Shown in pieces: positions 52,501 to 63,520 of a stretch of DNA of 64,000 nucleotides. The stretch spans positions 4,242,555-4,306,554 of the forward strand of contig NW_004450401.1 of assembly GCF_000321225.1 (NCBI RefSeq). Reading direction: 5' to 3'. The position numbers were made by a program, and so were the translations under genes. The notes under the pieces were generated by a model. The model had not been told where the DNA came from, did no database searches, and saw nothing but the letters and a program-made list of their open reading frames with translations. Every line of letters begins with the position of its first letter. Positions within the stretch are counted from its first letter, which is position 1. The DNA comes from Odobenus rosmarus divergens (lineage: Eukaryota; Chordata; Mammalia; Carnivora; Odobenidae).

Positions 52501-54100
52501 GTGATTGCTGTCCCTCCAGCACCTAGCACAATTCCTGTCCCTTCAATATTCATCAATCCTTGTTGCGTGGGTACTGATTGCATCTACTGTGTGCGGACAT
52601 CTACTGTTCTTTCTGTCACCTCCCCTTTTTCCTTTGGGATGCTTTTTCCATCCCAATCATGAGATTCCTAGAGAAGCTGACATTTTCTAATGTAACATGC
52701 CCCTGGGCACAGATGATTGATTGCAGGGGGAGGGAGGACTGACCTAAGCCAGGGCAAGTGTGTGAGGCTTTCAAGATTTGAGAAAGAGCCATACTCTTCT
52801 TGGCGGACGTAAAGCTGGAGAGCTATCAGCGTTCATGTTCCCTACAGACACAAAGAGAATGAAGATAATGTGAAAGATGAGAAAATTTGAGCTTCTGGTT
52901 TCAGGTATTCAAGAAGGATCCTGTGAGCTAAGCTGGTGGAGTTGAGTTCTCTCCTTTTAACCTAATGAATTCTGACTGAAGCACTTTACATTTGGATTTT
53001 TCCCAATTTTTTTCTTTCAAAAAATTTCAAACTTAAGAAGAAAATTGAAGTATAGTTTAGTGAACACTTGTAAACCCTTCATCTAGATTCACGAACTGTT
53101 AACATTTTGCCTTATTGGCTTATCTATCTCTTTCTTCGTATGTATATTCAGATACACCCACATACATAAACACACAGATACACACAGAGTCTTTGAAAAT
53201 TAGTTGCAAACATCACGGCATTTTAGCTCCAAATATGTCAGAAGTTTCCTAATAAGAACATGCTCCTACATAACCACAGTACCACTATCACACACAGGAA
53301 TTTTAATGTTGATATAATACAATTGTCTAATATACAGCCAATATTCAAATTTCCTCAATACTGTCCTTTATAACCTTTTTTTTAAACAAAGATTTTATTT
53401 ATTTATTTTAGAGAGAGAAGGAGTGTGCATGTACACCTGTGTGGGGTGGGGTGCGGCGGGGAACAGGGAGAGGGACAAGCAGACCCTGAGCTGAGTGCAG
53501 ACCCTGTCCTGGGGCTAGATCACATGACTTTGAGACAGGACCCGGGCTGAAACCAAGAGTCTGCACTCAACTGACTGAGTCACCCAGGTACCCCATATAG
53601 CTTTTCTTAAAGAGAAAAGCTGTGATTCAATCAAATACCACGTGTGGTTTTAGCTGCTATGACACTTTAGTATACCTGAAATTAGAACAGTTTTAGTCTT
53701 TTTTGGGGGAGTGGGTCTTTTATGACATTGACATTTTGGAAGAGTCTGGGTTAGTCATTTGTGTCATTTGTGGACAGTTCATAATTTGGATTTGTCTGAT
53801 TGTTTCCTTATGATTAGATTTGTGTTAAAATGTTTTTGGCAGGGATGTTACTTGAGTGAGGTGTGTAAGGGCATCACACCAAGGGCACATAAATATCAGC
53901 CTGTTTTAGTATTGATGATGCTAATGTGATCACTTGGTTAAAAGTGGTGTCCACCAGATTGCTCCATTTGCAAGATACCCTTTCCCCTTTCTGACTGATA
54001 AGTAGTCTATGAGATGATACTTGAGATTGCTTGAATAGCCTGTTTCCCAAGTTAGCATCTATTGATCGTTCTTGCTTGGCTTATGTTTGGATTCTTAATA
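52501..54100. other. Intergenic sequence, L1-like 52.99-53.38 kb
   Basis: 52.5-52.95 kb is anonymous. 52.99-53.38 kb ('aatttcaaacttaagaagaa', 'cgaactgttaacattttgcc') resembles an old L1 3' UTR and continues after the SINE to about 54.0 kb. No gene. Confidence 0.5.
53376..53594 (-). mobile_element. Can-SINE (diverged)
   Basis: Reverse SINE from 'aaagattttatttatttatt' to 'gagtcacccaggtacccc', inserted in L1-like sequence. Confidence 0.9.
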
Positions 54101-54116
54101 TTAAATTCAGTTTGAG

Positions 54117-54313
54117 GGGCACCTAGGTGGCTCAGTTGGTTGGCGACTGCCTTCGGCTCAAGTCATGATCCTGGAGTCCCGGGATCGAGTCCCACATCTG
54201 GCTCCCTGCTCGGCAGGGAGTCTGCTTCTCCCTCTGACCCTCTTCCCTCTCGTGCTCTCTATCTCTCTCATTCTCTCTCTCTCAAATAAATAAATAAATC
54301 TTAAAAAAAAATT
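54117..54313 (+). mobile_element. Can-SINE with 15-bp target-site duplication
   Basis: Flanked by 'taaattcagtttgag' at 54102-54116 and 54314-54328. Confidence 0.94.
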
Positions 54314-54764
54314 TAAATTCAGTTTGAGAACTGTTTCTGTGGTCTCATTAGGAACATGTGACTTCTGTAAAGTTCCTGGAGATAGGTGAATACCCAGGAG
54401 GTTCCCTCCTCTCCCTACTCCCACCTCTTTACTGTCTCCAGGGACCCCTCATGTCCTCAAATCCCGGTTGGGAACCATTGTTATATGCAAAGAAAACTGG
54501 TCTTGGAGTCAGCATAGTGGTATTGGAAAGATCTGGGCTCAGATTCTGGACCCACCGCTTATTAGGTCTATGACCTTTATCATGTTACATAACCTTCCTG
54601 AACCTCTTTCTTCAACTGTAAAATGGAAGATAATGGTTGTGGCAGACACTGTTGGTGGCCTACCCAACACACATTTCTCTGTTTTTCTTGCTAACAGAAC
54701 CCCCGTTGTATTTGTTTGGCATGTGCCAAGCCCCCAAGAGGAGTCATAATTTAAAACTAAGCTA

Positions 54765-54878
54765 GGGGCACCTGGCTGGCTCAGTCAGAAGAGCATGCAA
54801 CTCTTGATCTTGGGGTCATGAGTTCAAGCCCCACGTGGGGTGTAGAGATTACTTAAATAAATAAAACTTTAAAAAATA
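54765..54878 (+). mobile_element. Can-SINE (older short type)
   Basis: Begins 'ggggcacctggctggctcag', has 'gagttcaagccccacgtggg', and ends in an 'aaataaataaaa' tail; same subtype as 792-909. Confidence 0.92.
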
Positions 54879-55980
54879 AATAGCTAACTGAGGCCTTCCA
54901 ATTCCCCTTGGTAAGTGTTAGTTTAGGTGTAAGCATCTGGCTCAGTTCTGGCCCAGGAGGTATAGGTAGAGGACTGCCAGTTTTCTGGGAAAGATTTTTC
55001 TCCCTTCTTATAGTGAGTGCTGTCATCAAGGAAGCCATGCTTTGTGAGCTGGGGTGGCCATAGTGCAAACCTGAGGTGCAAGCCTGCAAGGAATCCTAAC
55101 TTGCTGATGGAGGGCGGAGTGGGGGGAGGAAAGAATCTGGATCCTTGATATCATGGAGCTTCCCAGCCAATCCTAGGTATACTTTCCTCCAGACTCTCTG
55201 GTAAGCAAACAGATATCCTCATGCCCTTGTCGAGTTTTTCTCTTGCTTGTAGTTAAATGCATCCTAAGTGATATAATGATCCTTATGATTGAGGTAAGGC
55301 GAGTGAAAGTGTCTATCCCTGTGCATGATGTAGGCACTCAAAAGATGTCAACTTCCTCCCATACTTTGACCCTTCATCCTGCTCACTCTGTTGAACCCCA
55401 CCCCTGGGTGAATCCAACAAGCCCCTCTCTGGGCCTGCTTCCAGATTGCCAAACTGAGTTTCAGGAGACACACAACAAGGCAGATCAGCACAAACATTGA
55501 CTTTTGGTGACCACCCTCAACTGGGTCGTCCGCACTTTCCAGGTAGTTTCTACTCTTCCACTCTCTGAAACAGCAATTTCAAAGCTTCTTCATGCTCCTC
55601 TCTCTTTGCCCACCACCGTGCCTCCCCGTCTCAGCTCACAGAGAGAAGAAACAACCTCATCTCCTACTTCACAGACAACAAAAAAGCCATCAGAGCGGGG
55701 CTTGCCAATCTTCTTCCACCAAATGTCCTGAGAACTTCTTTCTCTTCTGGGCCAATCCCTCGTATGTCACACAATCTGCCCCCCCCCCATGGTGGTTTTT
55801 AGATCTCTTCTGGCCCTAGTCTGTCTTTAGAAGGCTCCACCATGTACCATACCAAACATATTCAGATGTACTCACTTCCTATATTAAATAATATATTTTT
55901 GCTGTAAAAATCTTAAATATTTTTTTTTAATTGCTTTAATTATTTAGCTGCAGGTAGTTTGCCTAATTTGTGATTGGCTA
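54879..55980. other. Anonymous intergenic sequence
   Basis: No gene, RNA or confidently named repeat in about 1.1 kb. Confidence 0.4.
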
Positions 55981-56028
55981 TTTTTTTTTTTTTTTTAGGA
56001 GCACGAAGGTGCTACGTGGGATTTATTT

Positions 56029-56242
56029 ATTTTTTTAAAGGATTTTATTTATTTACTTGAGAGAGGGAGTGCAAGCTAGAGAGAGAGAAAGAGAGAGAAC
56101 GCACGGGGCAGAGCGAGAGAGAGCAGCAGACTCCCCGTTGAGCAGGGAGCCTGACTGAGGTGGGGCTTGATGTGAGGCTCGATTCCCAGGACCCTGGGAT
56201 TATGACCCGAGCTAAAGGCAGAAGCTCAATAGACTGAGCCAC
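56029..56242 (-). mobile_element. Can-SINE with 17-bp target-site duplication
   Basis: Reverse SINE flanked by 'ctacgtgggatttattt' (about 56012-56028) and 'ctacttgggatttattt' (56243-56259). Confidence 0.92.
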
Positions 56243-56479
56243 CTACTTGGGATTTATTTTAAGGTAAGAGAAATCTAACTCCCAAATTGTTTTCAAATGT
56301 AAATGCCATTTTGAACATTAAATAGCATCATAAAGGAAGTTGACATAATAATCTGTTGTGCCGGCACTTAAACATTAATTTTGATTATTCACGGTCTAAA
56401 ACAATTTTTGGAGGCAATGATTTTACTTTTAGCACTCAGATTTTTTTATAGGTCCCTGAAAAGCTCCTAGGCCTTAGGT

Positions 56480-57075
56480 AGCTTATTGAATGCCAGGTGC
56501 CCCTTCCTGCCCCTCAGGGCTCTCAGACCCTCCCTCACTCACATCTTCCACACCTCCATCTCTGCTTGATTCTTCCCAACTGCATTTAGATGCACTGATT
56601 TCTGCCATCCAGCTAAACCATTCTAGCCTAACAAAACCTAGCCCAGCAAAATCACACCAGGGCCCATTGCAACTAACCCTTCTAACTGTCCCCTCCCTTT
56701 GTCACCAAAGGCTGACGTCAGAGTCGTTTACACTATATCTACTTTGAGATGGCTCCTTACCCTCTTGGCTTTCAGGGCAAAGACCAAACTCTGTACCTTG
56801 GCCTGTAAAGCCCAACCAAATGGGGGCTCTGCCAACCTCAAAGATCCCTCCCCCGGCTCTACTTCCTCGCAATTCTTCAGACACAAGCTTTCTCCTACCT
56901 TTGGGTCTTTGCTCTCACCTTGGTGTCCCACTCAGAGCACCCTCTCCCACCTACTTATTTGCCGCCATAACTTGTACTTCTCTGGGCAACCTCCCCTGAC
57001 CTTCCAGAGGCAGTCCTTCTATTACATAGCACCTGGTGCTATTGCTTCATGACATTTGATTTGTAGTTATTCATA
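56480..57075 (+). mobile_element. L2 3' end
   Basis: Plus-strand L2 order: 'gacgtcagagtcgtttacac' region, 'ttcagggcaaagaccaaact', 'ctttgggtctttgctctcac' and 'aacctcccctgaccttccag'. Open frames across it are not genes. Confidence 0.7.
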
Positions 57076-57096
57076 ATCAGTCATTGTTTCCTCATG

Positions 57097-57460
57097 TTAG
57101 TTTGCTAGAGTTGCCATAAAAAGCAGCATAGACTGGGTGGTTTAAACAGCAGAAATGCATTTTTTCCCAGTTCTGGAGGCTAGAAGCCTAAGATCAAGAT
57201 GGTGGTAGGTTTGGTTTCTTTTGAGTCCTCTCTCTCAGGCTTGCAGTTAATTGCCTTCTCACTGTGTCCTCACCCGGCCTTTCATCTATGTGTGTGCCAC
57301 CCTGGGGTTTCTTCCTCCCCTTATAAAGACACCAGGCTTATTTTAATGTAATTATCCTTTAAAGACTTTAGCTCCAAGTACTGTTCTGTTCTGAGTCACT
57401 GGGCTTTGGGACTTCAACATACGACTTTTGGGAGGGCACAATTCAGCTCATAACTGTCAG
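57097..57460 (+). mobile_element. MLT1-type MaLR LTR
   Basis: Second solitary LTR of the type at 27640: 'gttagtttgctagagttgcc', 'agttctggaggctagaagcc', 'ccccttataaagacaccagg' and 'ggcacaattcagctcataac'. Old, non-coding. Confidence 0.85.
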
Positions 57461-57480
57461 GGACTGTGGCCTCCTTCCCA

Positions 57481-57559
57481 GTGTATCCCTTGTGCAGGGG
57501 CCATGCTAATCTCTCCCGTATCGTTCCAATTTTAATATATGTGCTGCCGAAGGGAGCAC
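57481..57559 (-). pseudogene. U6 snRNA pseudogene, 3' truncated
   Basis: The minus strand reads as the 5' 79 bases of U6: it begins 'gtgctcccttcggcagcaca', keeps 'aaaattggaacgata' and 'gattagcatggcccctgc', and stops matching after 'gatacac'. The ACAGAGA box needed for 5' splice-site recognition is altered (acgggaga). The 3' stem and terminal T-run are missing, and no PSE/TATA-like promoter is evident upstream. This is a typical LINE-mobilised U6 copy. Confidence 0.93.
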
Positions 57560-59164
57560 ATCCTCCCCAGTGTGTCCCAAGCCCTGAGCATCATGCCAAG
57601 ACACAAGAACACATTTTCTATTTAATTAACTGCCCCAAGACTAACTGTGTGACATTGGCCTGGTTCCTTCTATTCTCTGTACCTAGTTGTGCCACCTGTA
57701 ATATCAGGCTGGAGAAGCTGGTCTCTAAGGACCGACGGACAGTTGACCCAACATCCTTTAATCTCTTCAGTGAAATCTTTCCCCCTCACCACTAGAGGGA
57801 GATGTTACTTCTAGTTTTTTTCTCTGCCGGACTGTGCCTTCAACTCTCTTGCCCCTGGGACATTAAAAGTGGAGGAGCTGAGGCCAAGGACAGCCGGCAG
57901 CCAAACTATCAGCAGGGCATTCAGCCCTGGGCTTGAATTTCAACTCTGCCTTTTTCTGGCTGAGGTATCTTTGCCAGGGTCCCCTTGAGAGTGTCAGTTT
58001 TCTCTGCTGCTGAGTGGGCGATGAGAATGCCTCATCCATGATGCTATGTGGGGCAGGCTTCCAGATTGAGCTCCCAGTCTAGAAACCCCAGAAATGCAAA
58101 TGCCCCATTTGCTCCCTTCTCAGTAAACAAGTTCCTGTCTGCTGATGGGTCGTTGAGAATGTTGGCAAGTCTGTCTAAGGAGTGGGCCTTTCTGACGGCT
58201 TGGACTGGCCAGAGAGGGCAGATGTCCAAAGGCAGGCAGGCAGGCAGGCAGGCAGGCAGAATTCCGTCCTGCTGCCTGCCTCCTCCCCCACGAAGTAGGA
58301 ATGTAGGATGCTTTGGGGCATCCAGGGTGGATACAAGAGAGATCCTGGTCAATTCCAATTTTTGAGGCTCCAAATTTGTTAGTGTATGAAATGCCTAAGT
58401 TAAGTGCAAAAAGGCAATTCGGAGACAAAAGCACTTAGAATATTAGTTTCATAGTAAGTGTATGTTATAAACATACATTAAAAGGCAACCAGATTCGGTC
58501 ACATACAGGGACCCTTGACTATTTTCTGCCCCTAGACACTTAACTATACAGTCAGACCTCAAGGACCAACTTCCCAATGATGCTGCCACCCCTGGGGAAA
58601 TAAAGTGGCTGTGCATAGAACTGGAAGGAGGCTTGGCTATGAACCAAAACTAGAGTCAGAAAAAAGCACAAGGAAAAAAAGCTACAAGAAATCTACCCCA
58701 GGAGCTGCAAAAGATGGCCTGAGTTCAAACAGCTCAAAACGTACCCTTCTTGGGCCTTGTGGATTCAGTTTTGACTGAATCCTCGGCTATGCAACCAGAC
58801 CCTTTCAAAAAGTGGTTTACTTGCAAAGAAGCCTTCTAAGGGACACCAGGCTTTAAAATAATTTGCTCCTCAGTAAAAAATACAACACCCATTTAAAGGG
58901 GAAAACCCCATAAGATCGTGAAGGTTAAAAGGTTAGTCTGTTTTTTTGTGGGAAACAGCAATTTTCTTACCTGATGATGATCAACATAATGCCATAGGTT
59001 CAGAAATTTGTACTATTAAAGTCAGAGATAAAGTTGTTTTAGTCAGAGAGTCAGGAAAGACTTTAGTTTTATTTGGTGATAAAAACAAGCTGATGTTTAT
59101 CATTTACATAAGGGTGCAAAGTCCTGTTTCTCCCCCTTGACTGAAATGTGCCGGGTAGCCTATC
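57560..59164. other. Anonymous intergenic sequence
   Basis: About 1.6 kb with no recognisable gene. A (GGCA)n microsatellite lies at 58231-58259. The AT-rich part at 58.66-59.14 kb holds a 64-residue frame with no recognised family. Confidence 0.45.
58231..58259 (+). repeat. (GGCA)n microsatellite
   Basis: Seven tandem units. Confidence 0.95.
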
Positions 59165-59169
59165 CTTTT

Positions 59170-59341
59170 GTGGAGGAGGGCAAGGTGTCAGCAAGGGGGT
59201 GGGAGGAACAGAGGGAGACAGACAAGCAGCCTCTGTGCTCAGGGCGGAGCAGATATGAGGCTCTATCCCACAACCCTGAGATCAGGACCTGATCCAAATC
59301 CAGACTCGGCTGCTTAACCCACTGAGTCACGCAGGCGCCCC
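59170..59341 (-). mobile_element. Can-SINE (diverged)
   Basis: Reverse SINE without a clear T-tract start, ending 'gagtcacgcaggcgccccc'. A short tandem duplication of 'ccaaagtgacactttttt' follows at 59341-59377. Confidence 0.82.
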
Positions 59342-59379
59342 CAAAGTGACACTTTTTTCCCCCAAAGTAACACTTTTAA

Positions 59380-60100
59380 CACACACAAAAATCACACTGC
59401 AGGGTAATTGTGCTTTTCAGAAGCTAATTCTAGAATTCATAAAAGATTTGAATTCATGGCGTGCTCAAGCACCGCGGTTTGGTAATGGCACACGAAGTTT
59501 AAAGTTGCAGGAGCGAAGCCTGTGGGGCCTGCCAGTAGGCCCAGCACATGTCACATGCAGAATCTAAATGTGAGATCAGTCCTCAGAGCCCCCCTGAGAT
59601 GAGCCTTGATGGCAAGCTTTGGACGTGGGGTAGAAATGGGGATAGATTTCTTTTTTCATCTTCTTTTACTTCCTCAACTTTGCTGTTTTGTCATGTTTCT
59701 AAATCCATTAGGGGGGAAAAAAAAGAAGTCTTCATTTAGGATGTGACATTTGAGCTGGCACCTTTCCAAGTGTCACTTTCCTTGGAAATGATATTAGGAC
59801 CGAGGGGAGAGCAGGTGCTCCTCGGTTGTGCTGTTAGTATGAACCCTGCCTAACACAGCTGTTTCTGGAAGGGGGTGCCTGCTCACTTCACCTCTTAATG
59901 AGTCAAGTGATTTCTCATCTCTCTGGGCCCCAACTTCACCTCCGCGAAACGAGTTTGAAGGTGTCACTTTGCAGTGCTATCTCCATCTTCCTCAGCCTGT
60001 CACAGACCAAGGCACACGATGGTGGTAAAGGGGGGCTTTTCCTCAGGGAGATGGCTAGTTCTACACTCGGAACTGTGGTCCCCCAACTCACCCTGCGGGT
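59380..60100. other. Intergenic sequence before the KIAA1191 promoter
   Basis: No gene recognised; CpG content rises toward 60.1 kb. Confidence 0.45.
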
Positions 60101-60127
60101 AAAGTCCTGGATCCTTCCCGACCTTGG

Positions 60128-60150
60128 ACTACAGTTCCCAGCATGCCCCG
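60128..60150 (+). promoter_or_regulatory. KIAA1191: ZNF143/Staf element
   Basis: Reads 'actacagttcccagcatgcc' and three more bases. It is the best match in the window to ACTACAATTCCCAGCATGC, placed about 275 bp before the exon 1 donor. Confidence 0.82.
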
Positions 60151-60179
60151 AGGGCCTCTCGGGCCAAGTCTCGCGTGCT

Positions 60180-60403
60180 GTGACGAGACCTTGGAAGGCT
60201 TTACGGGAAGGCTGCCGGCCGACCCGGCGTCCAGTGTTCCCTGGTTGGTGCCTGGGGCCTTCGGTGTCGCCACGGGCATAACGCCGCTCACATCATGGCT
60301 TGGGTCCCTACTGCGCCACAGCGCCTCGTGAGACGTGGGTCCTCAGAGCCTCTTTAGTGCCGGAGCTCGGGCCGCAGGCAGCCCCGCGGGGGCGAAAGAA
60401 CAG
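60180..60403 (+). other. KIAA1191: Probable KIAA1191 exon 1 (5' UTR; start uncertain)
   Basis: A good donor 'gaacag|gtaacc' at 60403/60404 ends a CpG-rich stretch placed correctly for the first exon of KIAA1191. The left edge is a guess from the promoter element. A 20-codon upstream open frame (60295-60357) would lie inside it. RNA evidence would fix the start. Confidence 0.55.
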
Positions 60404-61849
60404 GTAACCAGACTGACCAGGCCTGGACCTCCTTGGGGCTGCGTCCTTCGCGCGTCCGAAGGGGCGCGCCTCTGGCCCCTCCACCGAGGCGCGGACCCGG
60501 GGCCTCTCGGTCCCTCTCCCTTCTCCCTTTCCCAGGTGCAGAGCTCGGCCCGACCGCCCCTTGCCTCTCTTGCCGCACCATCCGGGGTCTCCCAGTGGGA
60601 CTTCTCTCTGATGGTCCCCCTGCAGCCCCCGCACCGGGCCTCGCCTCGGCTTCCTCAGACTGGCCTAGGCCGTGACCCCCATTCCACGCCCTCACCCTCA
60701 TGCCTCCGCCTTGCCCGGCCCTCGGAGGACCTTCGGCTTGTGCCAGGCTCCGGCACAAGGAGATTATCTCCTTTTTCTTAGTCTCGCGGGGTGGGAGGGG
60801 GGTTGGGTCAGACCTGACCTTTCAAATCCTGGTGGCTTTGTTCCGTATCCTGTGAAGGAGCTGCGTGAGCTCTGCGGGGGAGTGGGAACCGGGAAAGGGA
60901 AGGGGAAGTGGAAAGGATGTATGTGGGTCTGAATGCTTCCTGGACCCGGAGGATGGCCGAACTTTGGTTTCTTCGATGCTCTTTAATGAAGAACTAACTA
61001 GTTTGTCCCCTGAACTTAATTGGGTAGAGGGGCAGTGGAGCAAGTTGAAAAGCAAATAACTTGGCCTTTTCAGGGTTTTGTTTTAATTCCCCTGAAAATG
61101 GGGGTGAAACTACCTGCCTTGCAGATCCGGCCACTTACCTGTGACCTTGGACAAATCACATAAATACATCTCCTGATTTTTAGTTTCCTTCTTTTAAAAT
61201 TTTAGGGGATAAATGAGTGCTTTGCAGAGTTGCTGCAGGGTTAAAACGCAAGATAAATGTTGTATAAAACCCTTAGGAGTATTAGTGTTAGCAACAAAGA
61301 ATGAGTTTATCCATTATGGTAAATAGCCCCTTGCTGTTGGTTAAGTAAGTCCTGACTTACTTAAAAATGATGTGTATAATCACTCTTGCAAGGTTGTGGA
61401 GAATACATGAAGGTACAGGGAGGTGTTTGGCAGACTCTGAAGGGCTATACCAATGCTGGTTGTTTGTTATTCTTAGAACCTCTGAAATGGATGGACTCTT
61501 CCCAAGCAGATTTGCTAATTTGCAGCAGCTGGACAATGTTCCTCATTAATACCTGTCTGTCAGCATAATCGTCACATCATTTCACTCGGGTAAGGTGACC
61601 TTTTCACCACATATAGTGCCTTTGTCATATCACAGGTGTTAAGATCAGCCACAGGTGAGACCTTTGACTTTCTCCTTTAAAAAAATTTTTTTTAAATCTC
61701 CTTTGGCATGTTTGTCACCCATTGGCTCTTTTATGTGTGCTTCAGCCTTGTAAACAAGCCATAAAACTCTGTGTGCCTGTCAGAAGAACAGCACTGGAGC
61801 AATTCTTTGGTGTTCACTGTAAGAAAATGCCCTTTGTTATTTTTATTAG
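60404..61849 (+). other. KIAA1191: Probable KIAA1191 intron 1
   Basis: About 1.4 kb from gtaacc to the acceptor 'ttatttttattag'. No repeat is confidently recognised and no other exon is seen. Confidence 0.5.
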
Positions 61850-61908
61850 GTGGCAGGGACTCAGCTCCGAATTCTATATAGAAAAAGCATCTGGATCCCA
61901 GTCTTTCA

Positions 61909-61936
61909 ATGGCTTCGAGACAACCAGAAGTGCCTG
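61909..61936 (+). CDS. KIAA1191: KIAA1191 (p33MONOX), first coding exon, partial
   Basis: The exon runs 61850-61936. Coding starts at 61909 and gives MASRQPEVP plus one base before the donor gtaaac. That matches the N-terminus I recall for KIAA1191, where the next residue is Ala (G|CN), consistent with the phase. The gene encodes a putative NADPH-dependent monooxygenase linked to neuronal survival; biochemical evidence for the activity is limited. The remaining coding exons lie beyond the right edge; no continuation is seen to 64000. Gene order (ARL10 neighbour, divergent) agrees with the human locus. The short match makes this less certain than the other genes. Confidence 0.8.
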
Positions 61937-62879
61937 GTAAACTTAATTCTTTTTGATAAAGTCTTGCTTTGCCCTTAATGTTTTAAGCTAAATAGAAACC
62001 ACTTTTTTTCTCAACCATATATTAATGGTTACTTTCTGCCACCAGGCAAGTATTTAAACTTAATAGATTGGCATCATTTAAATATTACCTTATTAACCAC
62101 CCAGCCAGGGTATGAACCCAAACCCTAAATTGAGAGAGAACAGTCATTTCATACTTAAAGGTATGCCAGATTTGTCACTTTCCTACAGATACCAAATAAG
62201 AATTCAGAATAAGTTGTTTGGTTCTTGTAATATGTACCAAACGATTGTACTTATTCCCCTTTTTGGAGGAGATTGAGGGTGGGCAGAATGGAGGTCAGGG
62301 CAAAAAGGCACCGGCCTGATTTAAAGGTAGATTAAACTTGGACAGTTAGGAAAATGCTCACAGCAACGTTTAATGAATCCTGGGCCTGTGTAGGGCAATA
62401 CTTTCTGGGTTACTAAAGTCATTGATCCCTCCCAGGACTGTTTTAGTGGGAAGGGCCCGTGATTTTTAATCAAATCTGAATCACTCAGATTTTGATTCTC
62501 AGTCAGATAGTGCCTCTCTCTCAAGGTTGCTGTGAAGATTAAGCATAACATATGTGAAAATGTGAGTTAAAAGTTAGTGATGAATATATATTTACTGCGC
62601 AGACAATTTTTTGGTCTCTATCTGTAGGAGTATATTTCCTACTGAATTTTAGCTGACTTTATTATTTTTAGGAGGGCTGTCGGGATGGCTGCTGGGAGGA
62701 GTCTTTAAGATGTTTTGAAATTGCTCCCAAATTAAGTTGATTAATAGAGGAGTTTCCCCCATGTCTCCTGATCCATCTGTGGTCTCTAACATCATCAGTT
62801 TGTGTTTTAGTTTGTCTTTCACTGTTGCTGAGATTACCATAAACTCCCTGTAACCATCTGGGTCATAGGGTTGTGCTCA

Positions 62880-63110
62880 TAAGGTTAAAGCTTTGTAGTG
62901 TGGGGAGCATGGAGTGTTGCATGTAGAGTGTGAACACTGGCTTAGATCTGTTATGCAGTCCCCACCTTGCTAGCTGGGTGTCACTTAAGACCTATGCCTC
63001 AGTTTCCTGAGCTGGAAAATGGGAAGAATATCTGCCTAATGAGGATCAGGTAAGATGAGGGATGTAGCTGCCCAGCAAGGAAGGGTATTTGGTAATCATT
63101 ATTTGCTTAT
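62880..63110 (+). repeat. MIR-like element
   Basis: 'tagagtgtgaacactggctt', 'gctgggtgtcacttaagacc' and 'tgcctcagtttcctgagctg' follow MIR order. Confidence 0.65.
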
Positions 63111-63119
63111 ATGTTTGGT

Positions 63120-63290
63120 TTTTTTTTTTTAATTTTTAATTTTTTTTTATTTACTTAGTGCAAGCACAAATAGGGGGAGCAGTAGAGGGGGAGGGGAGAA
63201 GCAGGCTCCCTACTGAGCAGGGAGCCCGATGTGGGGCTTGATCCCAGGACCCTGAGATCATGACCTGAGCCCAAGGCGGACGGTTAACTA
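63120..63290 (-). mobile_element. Can-SINE
   Basis: Reverse SINE with a long T-rich start. It ends at 'aaggcggacggttaac', without the usual 'gccacccaggcgccc' head. Confidence 0.88.
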
Positions 63291-63520
63291 TGTTTGTTTT
63301 AATTGAGAGACATACACATACCATAAAATTCCCATTTAAAGTGAACCATTTAGTGGTGTTTAGTATATTCACATGGTGGTACAGCCATCACCACCATCTA
63401 ATTCCAGAACATTGCATCACCCCAAAAGGAAAACCTTGTACCCATTAGCAGTGACTCCTCCTCTGTCCCATCCCAGTCTCTGGCAACCACCAATTCTTTA
63501 TTTCTGTGGATTTGTTAGTA
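63290..63520. mobile_element. L1-derived fragment
   Basis: 'taccataaaattcccattta', 'gtacagccatcaccaccatc' and 'ccagtctctggcaaccacca' match the same L1 segment as 32470-32700. Confidence 0.6.

Larger units (their letters stand above)
60110..60720 (+). promoter_or_regulatory. KIAA1191: KIAA1191 CpG island / promoter
   Basis: CpG-dense region containing a strong Staf-like element (60128-60150), the probable non-coding exon 1 and the start of intron 1. No TATA box is seen. Confidence 0.75.

Noticed and set aside
57481..57559. Functional U6 snRNA gene
   Set aside because: Altered ACAGAGA box, missing 3' third and T-run terminator, and no visible PSE/TATA promoter.
58946..59140. 64-residue frame (contains CTIKVRDKVVLVRESGK) in AT-rich intergenic DNA
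   Set aside because: Briefly resembled a conserved small protein, but I recognise no family, it has no promoter or splice context, and its length is within chance expectation for AT-rich sequence.
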